DNA of 64,000 nt, taken from positions 11,571-75,570 of the forward strand of contig ML976984.1 in assembly GCA_010015675.1 (NCBI GenBank), read 5' to 3'. Within the stretch, counting starts at the first letter, position 1; each line of letters begins with the position of its first letter. Both the position numbers and the translations under genes were made by a program. Source of the DNA: Byssothecium circinans (taxonomy: Eukaryota > Ascomycota > Dothideomycetes > Pleosporales > Massarinaceae). The notes beneath the pieces were generated by a model. That model had not been told where the DNA came from, searched no databases, and worked only from the letters and a program-made list of their open reading frames with translations. Shown in pieces: positions 18,969-28,196 of the stretch.

Positions 18969-21107
18969 TCACCCCTGCTTCAAGAGGATCTTTAGGTCCT
19001 CGCTCCGCAGGAACTCCAACACACCTTCATTGAGCCGGGCCAGTCCATCCTTGAACAGGTATTCGGTGCCTTCCGTGTTGGTCATAATCGCAAAGGTTCT
19101 GCACAGCAAATCCTCCGCGCTCAACCCATCCGCGTTGCTCATATTCTTCCACTTTAAGCGCGCAAGCCTCAAGTCATTCATGGCAAGAAGACGCTCCACC
19201 ATTTCAGCGGCAGATAAGCCCGGCCTCAGAGCAATCTCCTGACGAAGTTGGGCTACCTTGCGACGCTCGAGGGTCCAAGAGAAAAGGACTTTGGCCTGTA
19301 GCTCGAACAGCTGACCGGTTTGATTGCGAAAGTGAGGGGTGTAGTCTCTCCATAATGACTCTATCCGAGCGAGCAAAAGCCCTTCATCCGGAGGTGAGGT
19401 GGGTTTGGGAAAGAAATATTGCATCAGCAATCCGAGTATCTCGCATTGATTTAGGGATAGCTCATGAAAACCGATTGGATGTTGAACCGCGGGAGCAGCT
19501 TCCACTGGATGGCTTTTGAGGACAGCTTGAACTGGAGGAGCATAAGGCATAGCGCTTGAGGGGTGAGGAGCCAGGGAAACCGCGACATGGTGGGGACGTG
19601 GTGCAGAACTAGGATGGATATGGGCAGCGGCCATAGCTTGTACTGTTGGCGCAGAAGCTGGCTGATTGGTGACATTTGTGATAGGCTGGACGGGTTGCGC
19701 TGGCGCGATTGGAGTATTGGATCTACTAGAGCGTTGGTGGGCCAACGATGGACGGCGATGGACATGATGGTGATGGTGGTGTACAGGAGTGTTGGACCGG
19801 CTGGCCGGACCATTGTGAGCTGGAGTGGACTGGTGGTGGGAAGAATGCAGCTGATGAGAACTGTGATGGGCAACTGGCGAGTTTCGCGCGCTCACTCCAT
19901 TGGCCTCGTTCGTGACGACGGGGGAGTTGATAGCCTGGAAGCCATGGCTGACTGAAGTGTTGAGTGGGGGCGCTTTAGGTGGGTTGGGTAGACTCTGCGT
20001 GGGGGCTACACCGTTACTCTTTCCGTCATACGGACTGGCATAACTAGGGCCGTTGGAAGCTGCGACACTATGCGATCGCGCCTCTTTGACAGGAGGCGAC
20101 GTGTTGACGGCAGTGAAGCTGTTGTTGTTGACAGCGGTGAAGCCCCCAGCAGGGGCTGCGGCGAGGGGAGGTCTTGGGGTGCCGTTGAGATGATTACTCG
20201 ACAGAGGGGTCAAGAGCGTCCTTGGAACCTCGGGAGTGGACGTGAGCGCAAGTTTTGAGCCTAGAGCAGGCAGCGGCGGCGTGTTCTCAGATATAGGACT
20301 GCCAGCGATGGAATGGAGAGCTTTGCGCGGGCTATTCCTCGACCTGGGCATCGTGTGGTGCTGGTACGGACGCTTGACGCGCGGCGAGCCCATGTCCTCA
20401 CCATCGGATAGCGAGTTGAAGACGGAGCTCTTGCGCTTCTTGCTGGCGATGGGCCTGTTCGAGGATTCAGCACCGGCGGTGGTGGATGCGCCCTCGAGGG
20501 AAGGCGACAGCGAATTGGGCGTGGCATTGGGAGACGGGGGTGAGTTCATGTCGGGGTCCATGTCAGCCAGGGTCTCGTACTCGCTGGCGGCGGACGCGCG
20601 CTTGAGCTTCATGTTGCGAATGTAGTAGCAGGCCTTGATGATGATCCATCGCTGCAGGTGGATCTTGAGCACCTCCTTGTCGTCGGGGTCCTCGAAGAAG
20701 AGGTCCTTGGAGTAGGTCTTCTTGGCGGGGTCGGGGGTCAGCAGGCAGGTGCGGTCGGTGTCTCTGCCCCAGATGGCAGGGCCGTAGGTGGCGAGCAGGT
20801 CCTCGAGCTCCTGGTCGAGCGACCCGGGGTCGGCGGCAAAGTCCAGCAGTGCATCGCGCTCCTTGGGCAGCTCCTTGGACAGACGGGTGACTTCGCTGGA
20901 CAGCTTGCGGTAGTCGGGGTTGTCGAACTTGGGGATGCCGCGGTTTGTGGTGCTGCTGGAAGCCGACAGGCCCAGGCCTAAGCACTCGGTTACCTCGCGG
21001 ATGGTGGGATTGTGGCTGCTAAAGACGGAAATCCAGCGCGGGCGGTCCCAGCGCGTCGCCTGCGCGTCGTCGGCGGCGGCGGCGGCGGGCGAGTCCTTTG
21101 CACTCAT
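18969..21107 (-). CDS. Array family member B: 712-residue two-domain protein, unknown function
   Basis: Single exon. Residues 20-175 form a helical domain: TIREVTECLGLGL, then LSKELPKERDALLDF, the core LLATYGPAIWGRD (about residues 105-117), and LKIHLQRWIIIKACYYI. Residues 180-530 are a disordered Ser/Pro/Ala/His-rich linker with a basic patch (SKKRKSS) and a run of six His. Residues 540-712 form the C-terminal domain shared with the neighbours (EGLLLARIESLWRDY, LFSWTLERRKVAQL, ending LNEGVLEFLRSEDL). The basic patch suggests nuclear localisation. It has the most regular domain pattern and GC-rich coding sequence, so it may be the conserved founder of the local array. Function unknown. Confidence 0.8.
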   Translation of the reverse strand: MSAKDSPAAAAADDAQATRWDRPRWISVFSSHNPTIREVTECLGLGLSASSSTTNRGIPKFDNPDYRKLSSEVTRLSKELPKERDALLDFAADPGSLDQELEDLLATYGPAIWGRDTDRTCLLTPDPAKKTYSKDLFFEDPDDKEVLKIHLQRWIIIKACYYIRNMKLKRASAASEYETLADMDPDMNSPPSPNATPNSLSPSLEGASTTAGAESSNRPIASKKRKSSVFNSLSDGEDMGSPRVKRPYQHHTMPRSRNSPRKALHSIAGSPISENTPPLPALGSKLALTSTPEVPRTLLTPLSSNHLNGTPRPPLAAAPAGGFTAVNNNSFTAVNTSPPVKEARSHSVAASNGPSYASPYDGKSNGVAPTQSLPNPPKAPPLNTSVSHGFQAINSPVVTNEANGVSARNSPVAHHSSHQLHSSHHQSTPAHNGPASRSNTPVHHHHHHVHRRPSLAHQRSSRSNTPIAPAQPVQPITNVTNQPASAPTVQAMAAAHIHPSSAPRPHHVAVSLAPHPSSAMPYAPPVQAVLKSHPVEAAPAVQHPIGFHELSLNQCEILGLLMQYFFPKPTSPPDEGLLLARIESLWRDYTPHFRNQTGQLFELQAKVLFSWTLERRKVAQLRQEIALRPGLSAAEMVERLLAMNDLRLARLKWKNMSNADGLSAEDLLCRTFAIMTNTEGTEYLFKDGLARLNEGVLEFLRSEDLKILLKQG

Positions 21108-21162
21108 GGCGGTGATGGCAGCCGCATGGAGGGAGATGGAAGGGCGTGATGAATGGGCTGGG

Positions 21163-21190
21163 GTGGGATAAGATGGGATAAGATGGGATG
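21163..21190. repeat. 10-bp tandem repeat, about 2.8 copies
   Basis: ATAAGATGGG repeats head to tail about 55 bp upstream of the ATG of member B, each copy carrying GATAAG, the GATA-factor core. It could be a GATA-factor site cluster or a simple microsatellite. Confidence 0.6.
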
Positions 21191-21711
21191 AGGGCTGGCG
21201 CGAGAAGTGTAGAGTGCAGACGCTGGCTGATGAATTGTTGGGCAGGGTATTTCGGTTGCGACTGCGACTAGGGAAAGGGGAAAGTTAGGCTAGGGACGAG
21301 TAAAAGTTTCTTCACAACCCCCCAAAGTCAGTGAAGGGCAGAAACAGGCTGGGCCGGCGCCGGCGCGTGTTTGACGACTCGAGTGTTCGTCGCAGCCCTG
21401 GAGCGATCTCTGGCACTGGCTTTTTGCTGTGTAAGAGAAGTGCAAGGCGGAGGACAAAAGGGCAAAGGGCCATGGGGATGAGACTGGATGATGACTCGCG
21501 CTGCTCTCTACGCTGCGCCGCCCATTGGCTGCGCCGGCCCTTGCTTATTCCTGGTACGACGCCTGTGATGATTGTAATTTCTCCCTTATGGGCTTATGCT
21601 ATCCTCTAATTATGCACCAAGGTAGTCTACCAGTCTACCAGCCTATCCTGGAGCAGTCATAATACCCGAGCCTACTGGAGAGGCCGCCAGCCCGCAGAAC
21701 ACTCCAGTCTG

Positions 21712-21750
21712 GTACAGTACAGTACGGTAACAGTAACAGTAACAGTAACA
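21712..21750. repeat. GTACA / GTAACA microsatellite
   Basis: Two to three copies of GTACA run into four copies of GTAACA-type 6-mers. A related GTACAGTAC patch is at 22516-22540. Confidence 0.7.
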
Positions 21751-22515
21751 TGCCGCCTCTATTGACGCGGTAGGTACCGAGTATTTGAGTTCTCCATCCA
21801 CGGCTGACGGACGATCCGCTGGCGACGCTGCCGATGCGAGACTGCAAAGGTGGCAACGGGACGGCGAATCTGTAACAGCCTACTAATAACCACGCCGGCA
21901 AATGGAACAATAATGACAAAGCTACCGTAACCCAGATGCAACCGTGTACGGATACCGTGTCCAAATCTCATCTCATCTCAATTGACTAGACTATTGACAT
22001 GTGCCACCAATAGCTGCATACGCCCAAACTGTCCTTGGATGACAGTCCTAATCTACTGACAGACTAGCACTGACTGGGCGCTCGATCAAATCAATCATCA
22101 TCTCATCACACGCAATATTGTACACGCTGTGGAGTACCGAGCACCCTTGCAATATCATACATAATCATAAGCCGCCATAGAGCGCGTCGCCATCGGTGTG
22201 CACTGTGATTCATCATTCATTCATTCAACCTTCCTTTGCGTCGCAAGCTTAGACGAGCCGTGGCATTACTCGCGCTCGGCTACGTGCCCATATCAGGCCT
22301 TTCAATACGGAGGACGCCGTTCTCTGTCCTGATACCACTTTAGAAATTGAAATTGCATATTAATGTTTCATGCATCTGTAAGGCGTGGTTTCGAATAGGC
22401 AAATAGTGAAATGCTTGAGCACCCGCAATCTGGGTAACCTCGTCGCGCCCGCCTAACATGGGTGCTGGGTGCTTGGGCGCATGCGGCCTAACCGAGCAGT
22501 GATCGCCCCTACCGA

Positions 22516-22540
22516 ACAGTACACTGTACAGTACAGTACA
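22516..22540. repeat. Palindromic GTACAGTAC repeat patch
   Basis: ACAGTACACTGTACAGTAC followed by another GTACA; it is partly self-complementary and echoes the patch at 21712. It lies downstream of member C. Confidence 0.6.
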
Positions 22541-22653
22541 CCTGTGCAGTAACTCCGCACCGCACAATAATTATTCCAAATAACTCGCAAACGCCAGAGA
22601 CTAGAATACCGACAGATACCGCTATTACCTACACTAGCCGCCATCTGTACACT

Positions 22654-24577
22654 TCACCCGACATAGTATCTGCTTTCGCCTTCCTCTTCCTCGCTCCTCA
22701 TGAACAGCTTGAGCGAATTCGCCAGCCATTCCATTACGTCCGTGAACTCGACCGTCTTCCACTGTAGTTCCACAGCGTACCTTTCCCCCGCAAGCACCAC
22801 AAATGCTTGCCGTAGAAGCTCGTCCTTGTCCGTTTCGGGGCCATCAATCGGTTGGATCATGTCGTAACTGCGGAGCAGCTCTCGTGTAGCGCCCATAAGG
22901 GTGCGATGCTGCTGTATTCGTCGTTCGATCTCGTCTGGTGTTTTTCCTTCTGCGCGCCATCCTGGATAGAGCCCGTTAGTCTAGCGACATGAAACTCGGC
23001 ACACACTCAACTTACGTTTGTCGGCGCGGTCAAGATCGGCCAGATGCCGCTTCAGCTCTATCCACGTGAGGATTGCGCGTTCTCGTGCGACAAAGGCGCC
23101 TATGTTATCCATGACGCGCGTGTGGTCGCATCGCACGCCGAACCTCCAGATGTTCTCGAGGCGGTTTAACAGCGGAGTCTCCTCCCACGGAACCTGAGTT
23201 TCTTCACGATAGATGTATGCGCGGAGAGCGCGCAGCGTGTCTTCGTCGAGGCCGCGATACGGTTCGCCGTTGTGTGATCCATACTCTGCTGCAGTTGCGA
23301 CTGATGTATTGTTTACGCCTGAATGGGTATATTCCTCTGGTGTCAAGCTCAAGATCAACTGCGACATATCAGCTCGAAGAGCTGATAACGAAAAGGAAGC
23401 TGACGATGATGCGCCGTTTGCCGGTTGTGTTTGCGGTGTTACTTCCATTGCCAGTGATGACCTCCGACGATCTGCTGTCTGTTGTGACGCGTTCATTGCA
23501 GACCACGACGATGCTGCTTGTGAGGATATGCTCCCGTTGCGCGAGGGTCCCATTCGGTCCCAGACTCCCTCTGCAACCGTATGGCCTGAAGCGGTCTGGG
23601 CTGCGTTTGTGTTAACGGCGCTGACGTGACTCGCATCAGCGTTGACAATGCTACCTCTCGCAGAAACAACTGGACTGTCGTTGAGTTCCGGCGGCGTGAC
23701 CATCGATGTCGAGATGGGACTACCTCTTGATAGATTCTCGACCTGGTAGGCCATGCGGCGCGGTAGTTCCCCAGCACGAGTTGGAGGTATGTTGGTGTTC
23801 AACATCGGCGCGGTCGGTGTTCCTGCGCTCGGCGCAAGCGCAACGAAAGGCGAGGAGCCAGCATCTTGAGTTTCGAACTCAACCACCCTCGTTTTCTTGT
23901 TCTCTTCTTTCTTCTTGCGCTCTCGATCGAGACGTTCCCGCGCCAGAATGACATTTATGGCTTTCATCCCCAACCACCAATGGATTAGACGACGGATACT
24001 TGGCTCGCGTTAGCACGTGTGATGGATGACTATGTCAAGGACTTACACCGCTCGGTCTTCCTTGTTCTCAAAGTAGAGATCTCTTGGGTACATGGCCTCA
24101 TCAACTCCCTCTTCGCCGGCGCTGATAAGATGCTCCCTGTTGCCACCAGCTAATCGTCCCCATATAGCAGAGCCATGTTTCTGCAGCAGTTCCTAAAAAG
24201 TGGTACATAGGTTAGTGGCTATCCGCGCATGTATTGTCAGATGCATGCAGAGCCGGCAATGCATATTCTAGCTACCACAATCAACGTACCTCGACCTGCT
24301 CACTCATGCTCCCCTCTTCCGACAAAAATTTTACCAGCTCATCCGACTCTTTAGGCAATGTTGAAACCACCTCGCCCATATCCGTGACCAAGTCTCTCAC
24401 CAGCGCGCTCTCAAAGTTCGTTTTGCCGCGCTTGTTTTGGCTCCACTTCGCGCGCAGCCCCAGACGTTCAATCAGTTCATGCATGCGCAGTCTCGACCTG
24501 TTCTTCATAATGTCGAGCCATTCTTTTGAGCTAGCGTAGTCCAGTGACTGCGCCGTTTGTCCTTCCATGGTAGACAT
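22654..24577 (-). CDS. Array family member C: 574-residue two-domain protein, unknown function
   Basis: Four exons (24290-24577, 24047-24192, 23016-23998, 22654-22961) sum to exactly 575 codons, all introns GT-AG. The N-terminal domain (residues 1-165) has RMHELIERLGLRA, VSTLPKESDELVKFL, LLQKHGSAIWGRL and IRRLIHWWLGMKAINVI, matching member B helix by helix. A Ser/Thr/Asn-rich linker (about 175-370) begins with a charged coil (RERLDRERKKKEENKKTR). The C-terminal domain has ETPLLNRLENIWRFG, ILTWIELKRHLADL and the ending ANSLKLFMRSEEEEG, comparable to FLRSEDL in member B. Unlike B it has three introns inside the conserved domains. No known family; probably nuclear or cytosolic, with no signal peptide or TM segment. 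Confidence 0.75.
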
Positions 24578-25187
24578 CTCCTTACAGCAACTGAAGAGCG
24601 TTGTCGGGGGATTTTGAAATATTGGATGGTGGAAGCTCGTTCAAATGTTGGATGGCACTTGGCCCCATTCGTGCAAAGACGTGACGTTTTGGGCAATGAT
24701 GAACACGACTCCTATAATTCGACGATCGCGGGCGCGGTGTATCTCTTGCCCACATTAGCAACGCAGGGGCAGGATCGCTTCGATGAATATCTGATGAAAT
24801 AGGAGGAATGAAGGGCAGACTGGCACCAATGCGTTGAGTTTCCAAGCTTCGCGTACATCCAGCCACAGCACTAGAGCATTTTGGTACCATTGATTCCACT
24901 AGCCACAAATTATGTAACACTTACTGATCCGATCTTGAACTTGTCTCACAAGTTGACCCTCCATTTCGCTCATCCTCCATGCAACTTATCAGCAGCTAGC
25001 AGCGTCATGAATCGCGCTCAAACTCCAGTTTATGTTACCAAGTACTTTGCGTGCCACAAATAAACAATTCCACCTGGCCCAGGAAACCAATTCCACTTGT
25101 TCAACTCAACTGCTTCTCGAATACACACAATTTACCTGTCTTCAAACCTTGCCACTTCCCCTCGCATCTGCTCTCGACGTTAGGAAG
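24578..25187. other. Intergenic between members C and D
   Basis: About 610 bp of moderate GC with no recognised gene; it includes the upstream region of member C. Confidence 0.5.
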
Positions 25188-26846
25188 TTAGGCACCAAAG
25201 TCATCGTTCCAGCGGAACATTTGCTCATGAAAAGAAATGACTCCCTCTTTGAGAATTCCGGCAGCTTTAGGATACTGGGTTGCTGCAGCAAAGGCAGCTG
25301 CGGTCCTCTCTGCCACGACTTGGATACCGTCCACCCGGACTTTGGCGCATTGTAGATTGAGCTCCCACACCATATAGAGAGCCTGACCATCATCGCCTAG
25401 TTTCGCTGCCCATTCATCCAAAGTCATTGGTGGCAGCGCTTTTCCCTCTGAGATGTGCATCCCCACAAGCGTGCCTAGCTTTTTCGCCATTTTTCGCCTC
25501 TTGATCCACTCTTGAACCGCGTCGTCAGTATGTTTGTACGTTTCTGGGTCCATGGTCTCTTGGATCCTTGCTTTATCAGCTTTCCAAATTGTCGACAATG
25601 TATCGTCGAGTTCTTGGGACTTTTCCCACTTCGCGTCCGGACTGCTAGACCTTGGCGCCTCCTGCAGGTCACAAAGCTCGCCCAGAAGAAGCAATCTAAG
25701 CTGCAGACGCATGTTGGTGAGGCTCTGTTCCGGTTGGCGACTTTGGGATAGTGGCGTTGTCCGCTCAGTATCTTGCGGGGACGGAGGATCTTGCGGCGAC
25801 GAAGGATCTTGCGGCGACGAAAGATGTTGCGGGGACGAAAGATGTTGCGGGGACGAGGCAGGTTGCGAGGATGAGGGAGGGATGTGCGGCATGTTCAAGC
25901 TGTTGCTGACAACGACCTCCATTTCTGAGATGTTATCTGGAAAAGGTGACGGAATGGAGTCAGCTGGACTCATGAGCACTTGACTCTGGTTGTGGAGACG
26001 AGTCGGAGCAACTTCCAAGTCGTCCGATCCCGGTATGTCTAGATCTGTATCATTTGACACCGGGTTACCTCTCGTCGAACGTCGATAAGAGTCATCTTTG
26101 TTATCATTTAGATCGAGGATATTTCCAGATGCCCTGCCCCAGTAAGCTCTCTCATCGCTGACATGGAATGGTTGCGACTTCCGTTTGCGTTTGACGCCCT
26201 GCGGTTGGGCGTGGGTGAAATTGCGCAACTTGTCACTGCTGAGGTGGATGACATGGATCAGAGACTTGGAGTTGGATGGTTCCTTTTGAGCAGCTTTCAT
26301 CTTTTGGGTGCGTTGCGTGCCTGGTGATTCCACCTTGTTCCTGAAGTGGTTGTTGTAGTAGGTAATCGCTTTTACGAATGCCAAGTGCTCGAGTTGTAGG
26401 CGGATGAAGTTTTGGTGGTGGGAGAAGGCAAACCACAGGTCAACCTGGTAGAACTGCTCCTCACCTTCCACGAGGAGCTGCGAATGCGGGTTGGACTCGG
26501 GCTGTCGCTGGTCGATAGCATCATCCCAAATCTTTGGACCAAACTTGCTCGCGAGGACTTGTATGTCCTGACAAAGGGTTTGCTTATCCCACTCCTCCAG
26601 TATTTGATTATAATCATGAACTGGGAGCTTCCCTTTAGCGATTCGGTCCAGTTCTTTGTAGAGCTTCGTGACGTTTGGGGAAGCGAACGTCGGCTGGTTC
26701 CCCTTTCCAACTTCTCGAAAGCCAAGGGCTTGCCGGATCGCTTTGTTGGGATGGCTATGCATCCGGTTCAGGCTCGATCGAATGAGCTCGCGACAGGCGG
26801 TTTCCACGTGCAGAGCGCTGCGCAGGTCCTCGGAAGCTGCTTGCAT
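25188..26846 (-). CDS. Array family member D: 552-residue two-domain protein, unknown function
   Basis: Single exon. The N-terminal domain (to about residue 185) has KAIRQALGFREV, a Pro/Asp turn (GKLPVHDYNQILEEW), LASKFGPKIWDDA and IRLQLEHLAFVKAITYY, the same order as members B and C; here the core is GPKIWDD. The linker (about 190-385) is Ser/Pro/Gln-rich and contains hexapeptides SSPQHL/SSPQDP encoded by an 18-bp tandem repeat. The C-terminal domain has ELDDTLSTIWKADKARIQ, VQEWIKRRKMAKKL and the terminal AAGILKEGVISFHEQMFRW. Divergence from B and C is high, so duplication is old or divergence fast. No catalytic motif recognised. Confidence 0.75.
   Translation of the reverse strand: MQAASEDLRSALHVETACRELIRSSLNRMHSHPNKAIRQALGFREVGKGNQPTFASPNVTKLYKELDRIAKGKLPVHDYNQILEEWDKQTLCQDIQVLASKFGPKIWDDAIDQRQPESNPHSQLLVEGEEQFYQVDLWFAFSHHQNFIRLQLEHLAFVKAITYYNNHFRNKVESPGTQRTQKMKAAQKEPSNSKSLIHVIHLSSDKLRNFTHAQPQGVKRKRKSQPFHVSDERAYWGRASGNILDLNDNKDDSYRRSTRGNPVSNDTDLDIPGSDDLEVAPTRLHNQSQVLMSPADSIPSPFPDNISEMEVVVSNSLNMPHIPPSSSQPASSPQHLSSPQHLSSPQDPSSPQDPPSPQDTERTTPLSQSRQPEQSLTNMRLQLRLLLLGELCDLQEAPRSSSPDAKWEKSQELDDTLSTIWKADKARIQETMDPETYKHTDDAVQEWIKRRKMAKKLGTLVGMHISEGKALPPMTLDEWAAKLGDDGQALYMVWELNLQCAKVRVDGIQVVAERTAAAFAAATQYPKAAGILKEGVISFHEQMFRWNDDFGA
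25770..25877. repeat. 18-bp coding tandem repeat, six units, in member D
   Basis: Six 18-bp units (unit like ATGTTGCGGGGACGAAAG on the plus strand) encode Ser-Pro-Gln-rich hexapeptides on the minus strand. Units 2-5 differ by one to three bases; the outer two are more diverged. The 18-bp period keeps the frame. Confidence 0.85.
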
Positions 26847-28196
26847 CTTGAGGATATGGCTGGAGCGGTATTGGCAACAGTCAATGCGCTATTGCTGTTG
26901 CGTGTGCCTACCAGGCAAAGCTGCCGAGATGAAGCAGCTCTGCCCTCAGTTGAGCTGGAGGTGGACTTGAGTCCAGTTGAGGAGCGACGGAGTACTCGCA
27001 ATAGTTGTGCAGATTTGAACTCGCCTAGTCGAAGCAAGCATTTCACAAAGTTGAGGAACGTGAGATGAGATGAATTGGTGTTGATGGTCAAAGTTGTTTG
27101 TGCGGGCTGCTGCCTAGCGGAAAGGGGAGTCGCGCGTCAAGACAATGCACGTGGAGGTGCGGGTGGAGGTGCAGGAGTGCGGCACGGGTGGCAGGGATAT
27201 ATACGATATTGCACATGTGGAGCCTTAGCAGCCGCCACGTGACCAGATGATGGATTCAACCTGCGAGTTCCCAGTTCTCCGTTTTAGTTCGCATTCTCAT
27301 TGCAGACAAGCTCAGGTACACACACCTCAAAACGGATGGCCGATTCGGACACCCAGCTAGCCCAGCTTCTCGTAATGCGGATTGCACTCCGCACCCCAAG
27401 GTCCTCACGCTTGTCTTCGTGTCCAGTCTTGAGGTTGTCGGCGCCTGCACTACCTATGTGGGCAGTGCCCCTCGCTGCTGTACGCTGAGACGGCCTACAC
27501 AAAAGAGATGGAGATATGTCGGGTCAATGGGGCCAGTTGACGGCTGCAGGCACGTATTTGGCGATGTCGTTTTTGGCCTTTGTGAACGGCGGTATCCAGG
27601 TCGAATATAGAGCAGTGGTAGACACTCACTACATGTACAAACTAAGTCCTCCGTGCAGGAGGTGTCGAGTGTGCTACGCCTCGATTGGGAATCATCCCTG
27701 CACACATTAATTTATTAATTTCGGGATGACGCCCACCTCCAAAGCTTCTTCACGCCTCTGCTGCCTCGCATCTGTCATCCTCTTTAATACACCTCCCCAT
27801 TCCTTCAAAACCCCCATATGCCGCCGCCACGCCAGGCTCGACCGAGTCGCGCCGTCTTGTTGGCCAGCATGCTCCCGACGCCTTTTTCAGCCCCCGATGG
27901 CGCGCCGTACCCATTTCGTCCCGCCAAACCGGTAATGGTAGCCGACAGAAAGCCTACATTGCGGCTGGCCCGTATTTCTAATAATACGAGCCTTCGCGAC
28001 CAGCTCTTTGCGCGAAAGGATAGCTAAAGCCTGAAGCCTAAAGATATCGCCCACGCTTTTCTGTCGTCCTCTTGCCCATATTCCCCAGCACCCGTGCGAA
28101 ACCCCACCGCCTATTCCTCCTTGAGAACGGAGAATAGTCTCCCTCGCGCTCTCCACTAGGACCCTTGGTCTCACAACCGCAAGAGAGCGGCCAAAC
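26847..28196. other. 1.35-kb divergent intergenic region
   Basis: Lies between the start of member D (minus) and the DUF3433 gene (plus), so it holds both promoters. ORFs of 60-80 codons in it show no resemblance to known proteins. Confidence 0.5.

Larger units (their letters stand above)
21108..22653. other. 1.5-kb upstream region of member B with short repeats
   Basis: No gene was recognised. It holds the 10-bp repeat at 21163-21190 and two GTACAGTAC-type repeat patches. The coding start of member B lies at its left edge. Confidence 0.5.

Noticed and set aside
20236..20985. Long ORFs on both strands inside the 712-residue gene
   Set aside because: GC-rich coding sequence produces open shadow frames; only the frame with the conserved helical domains and matching paralogues is real.
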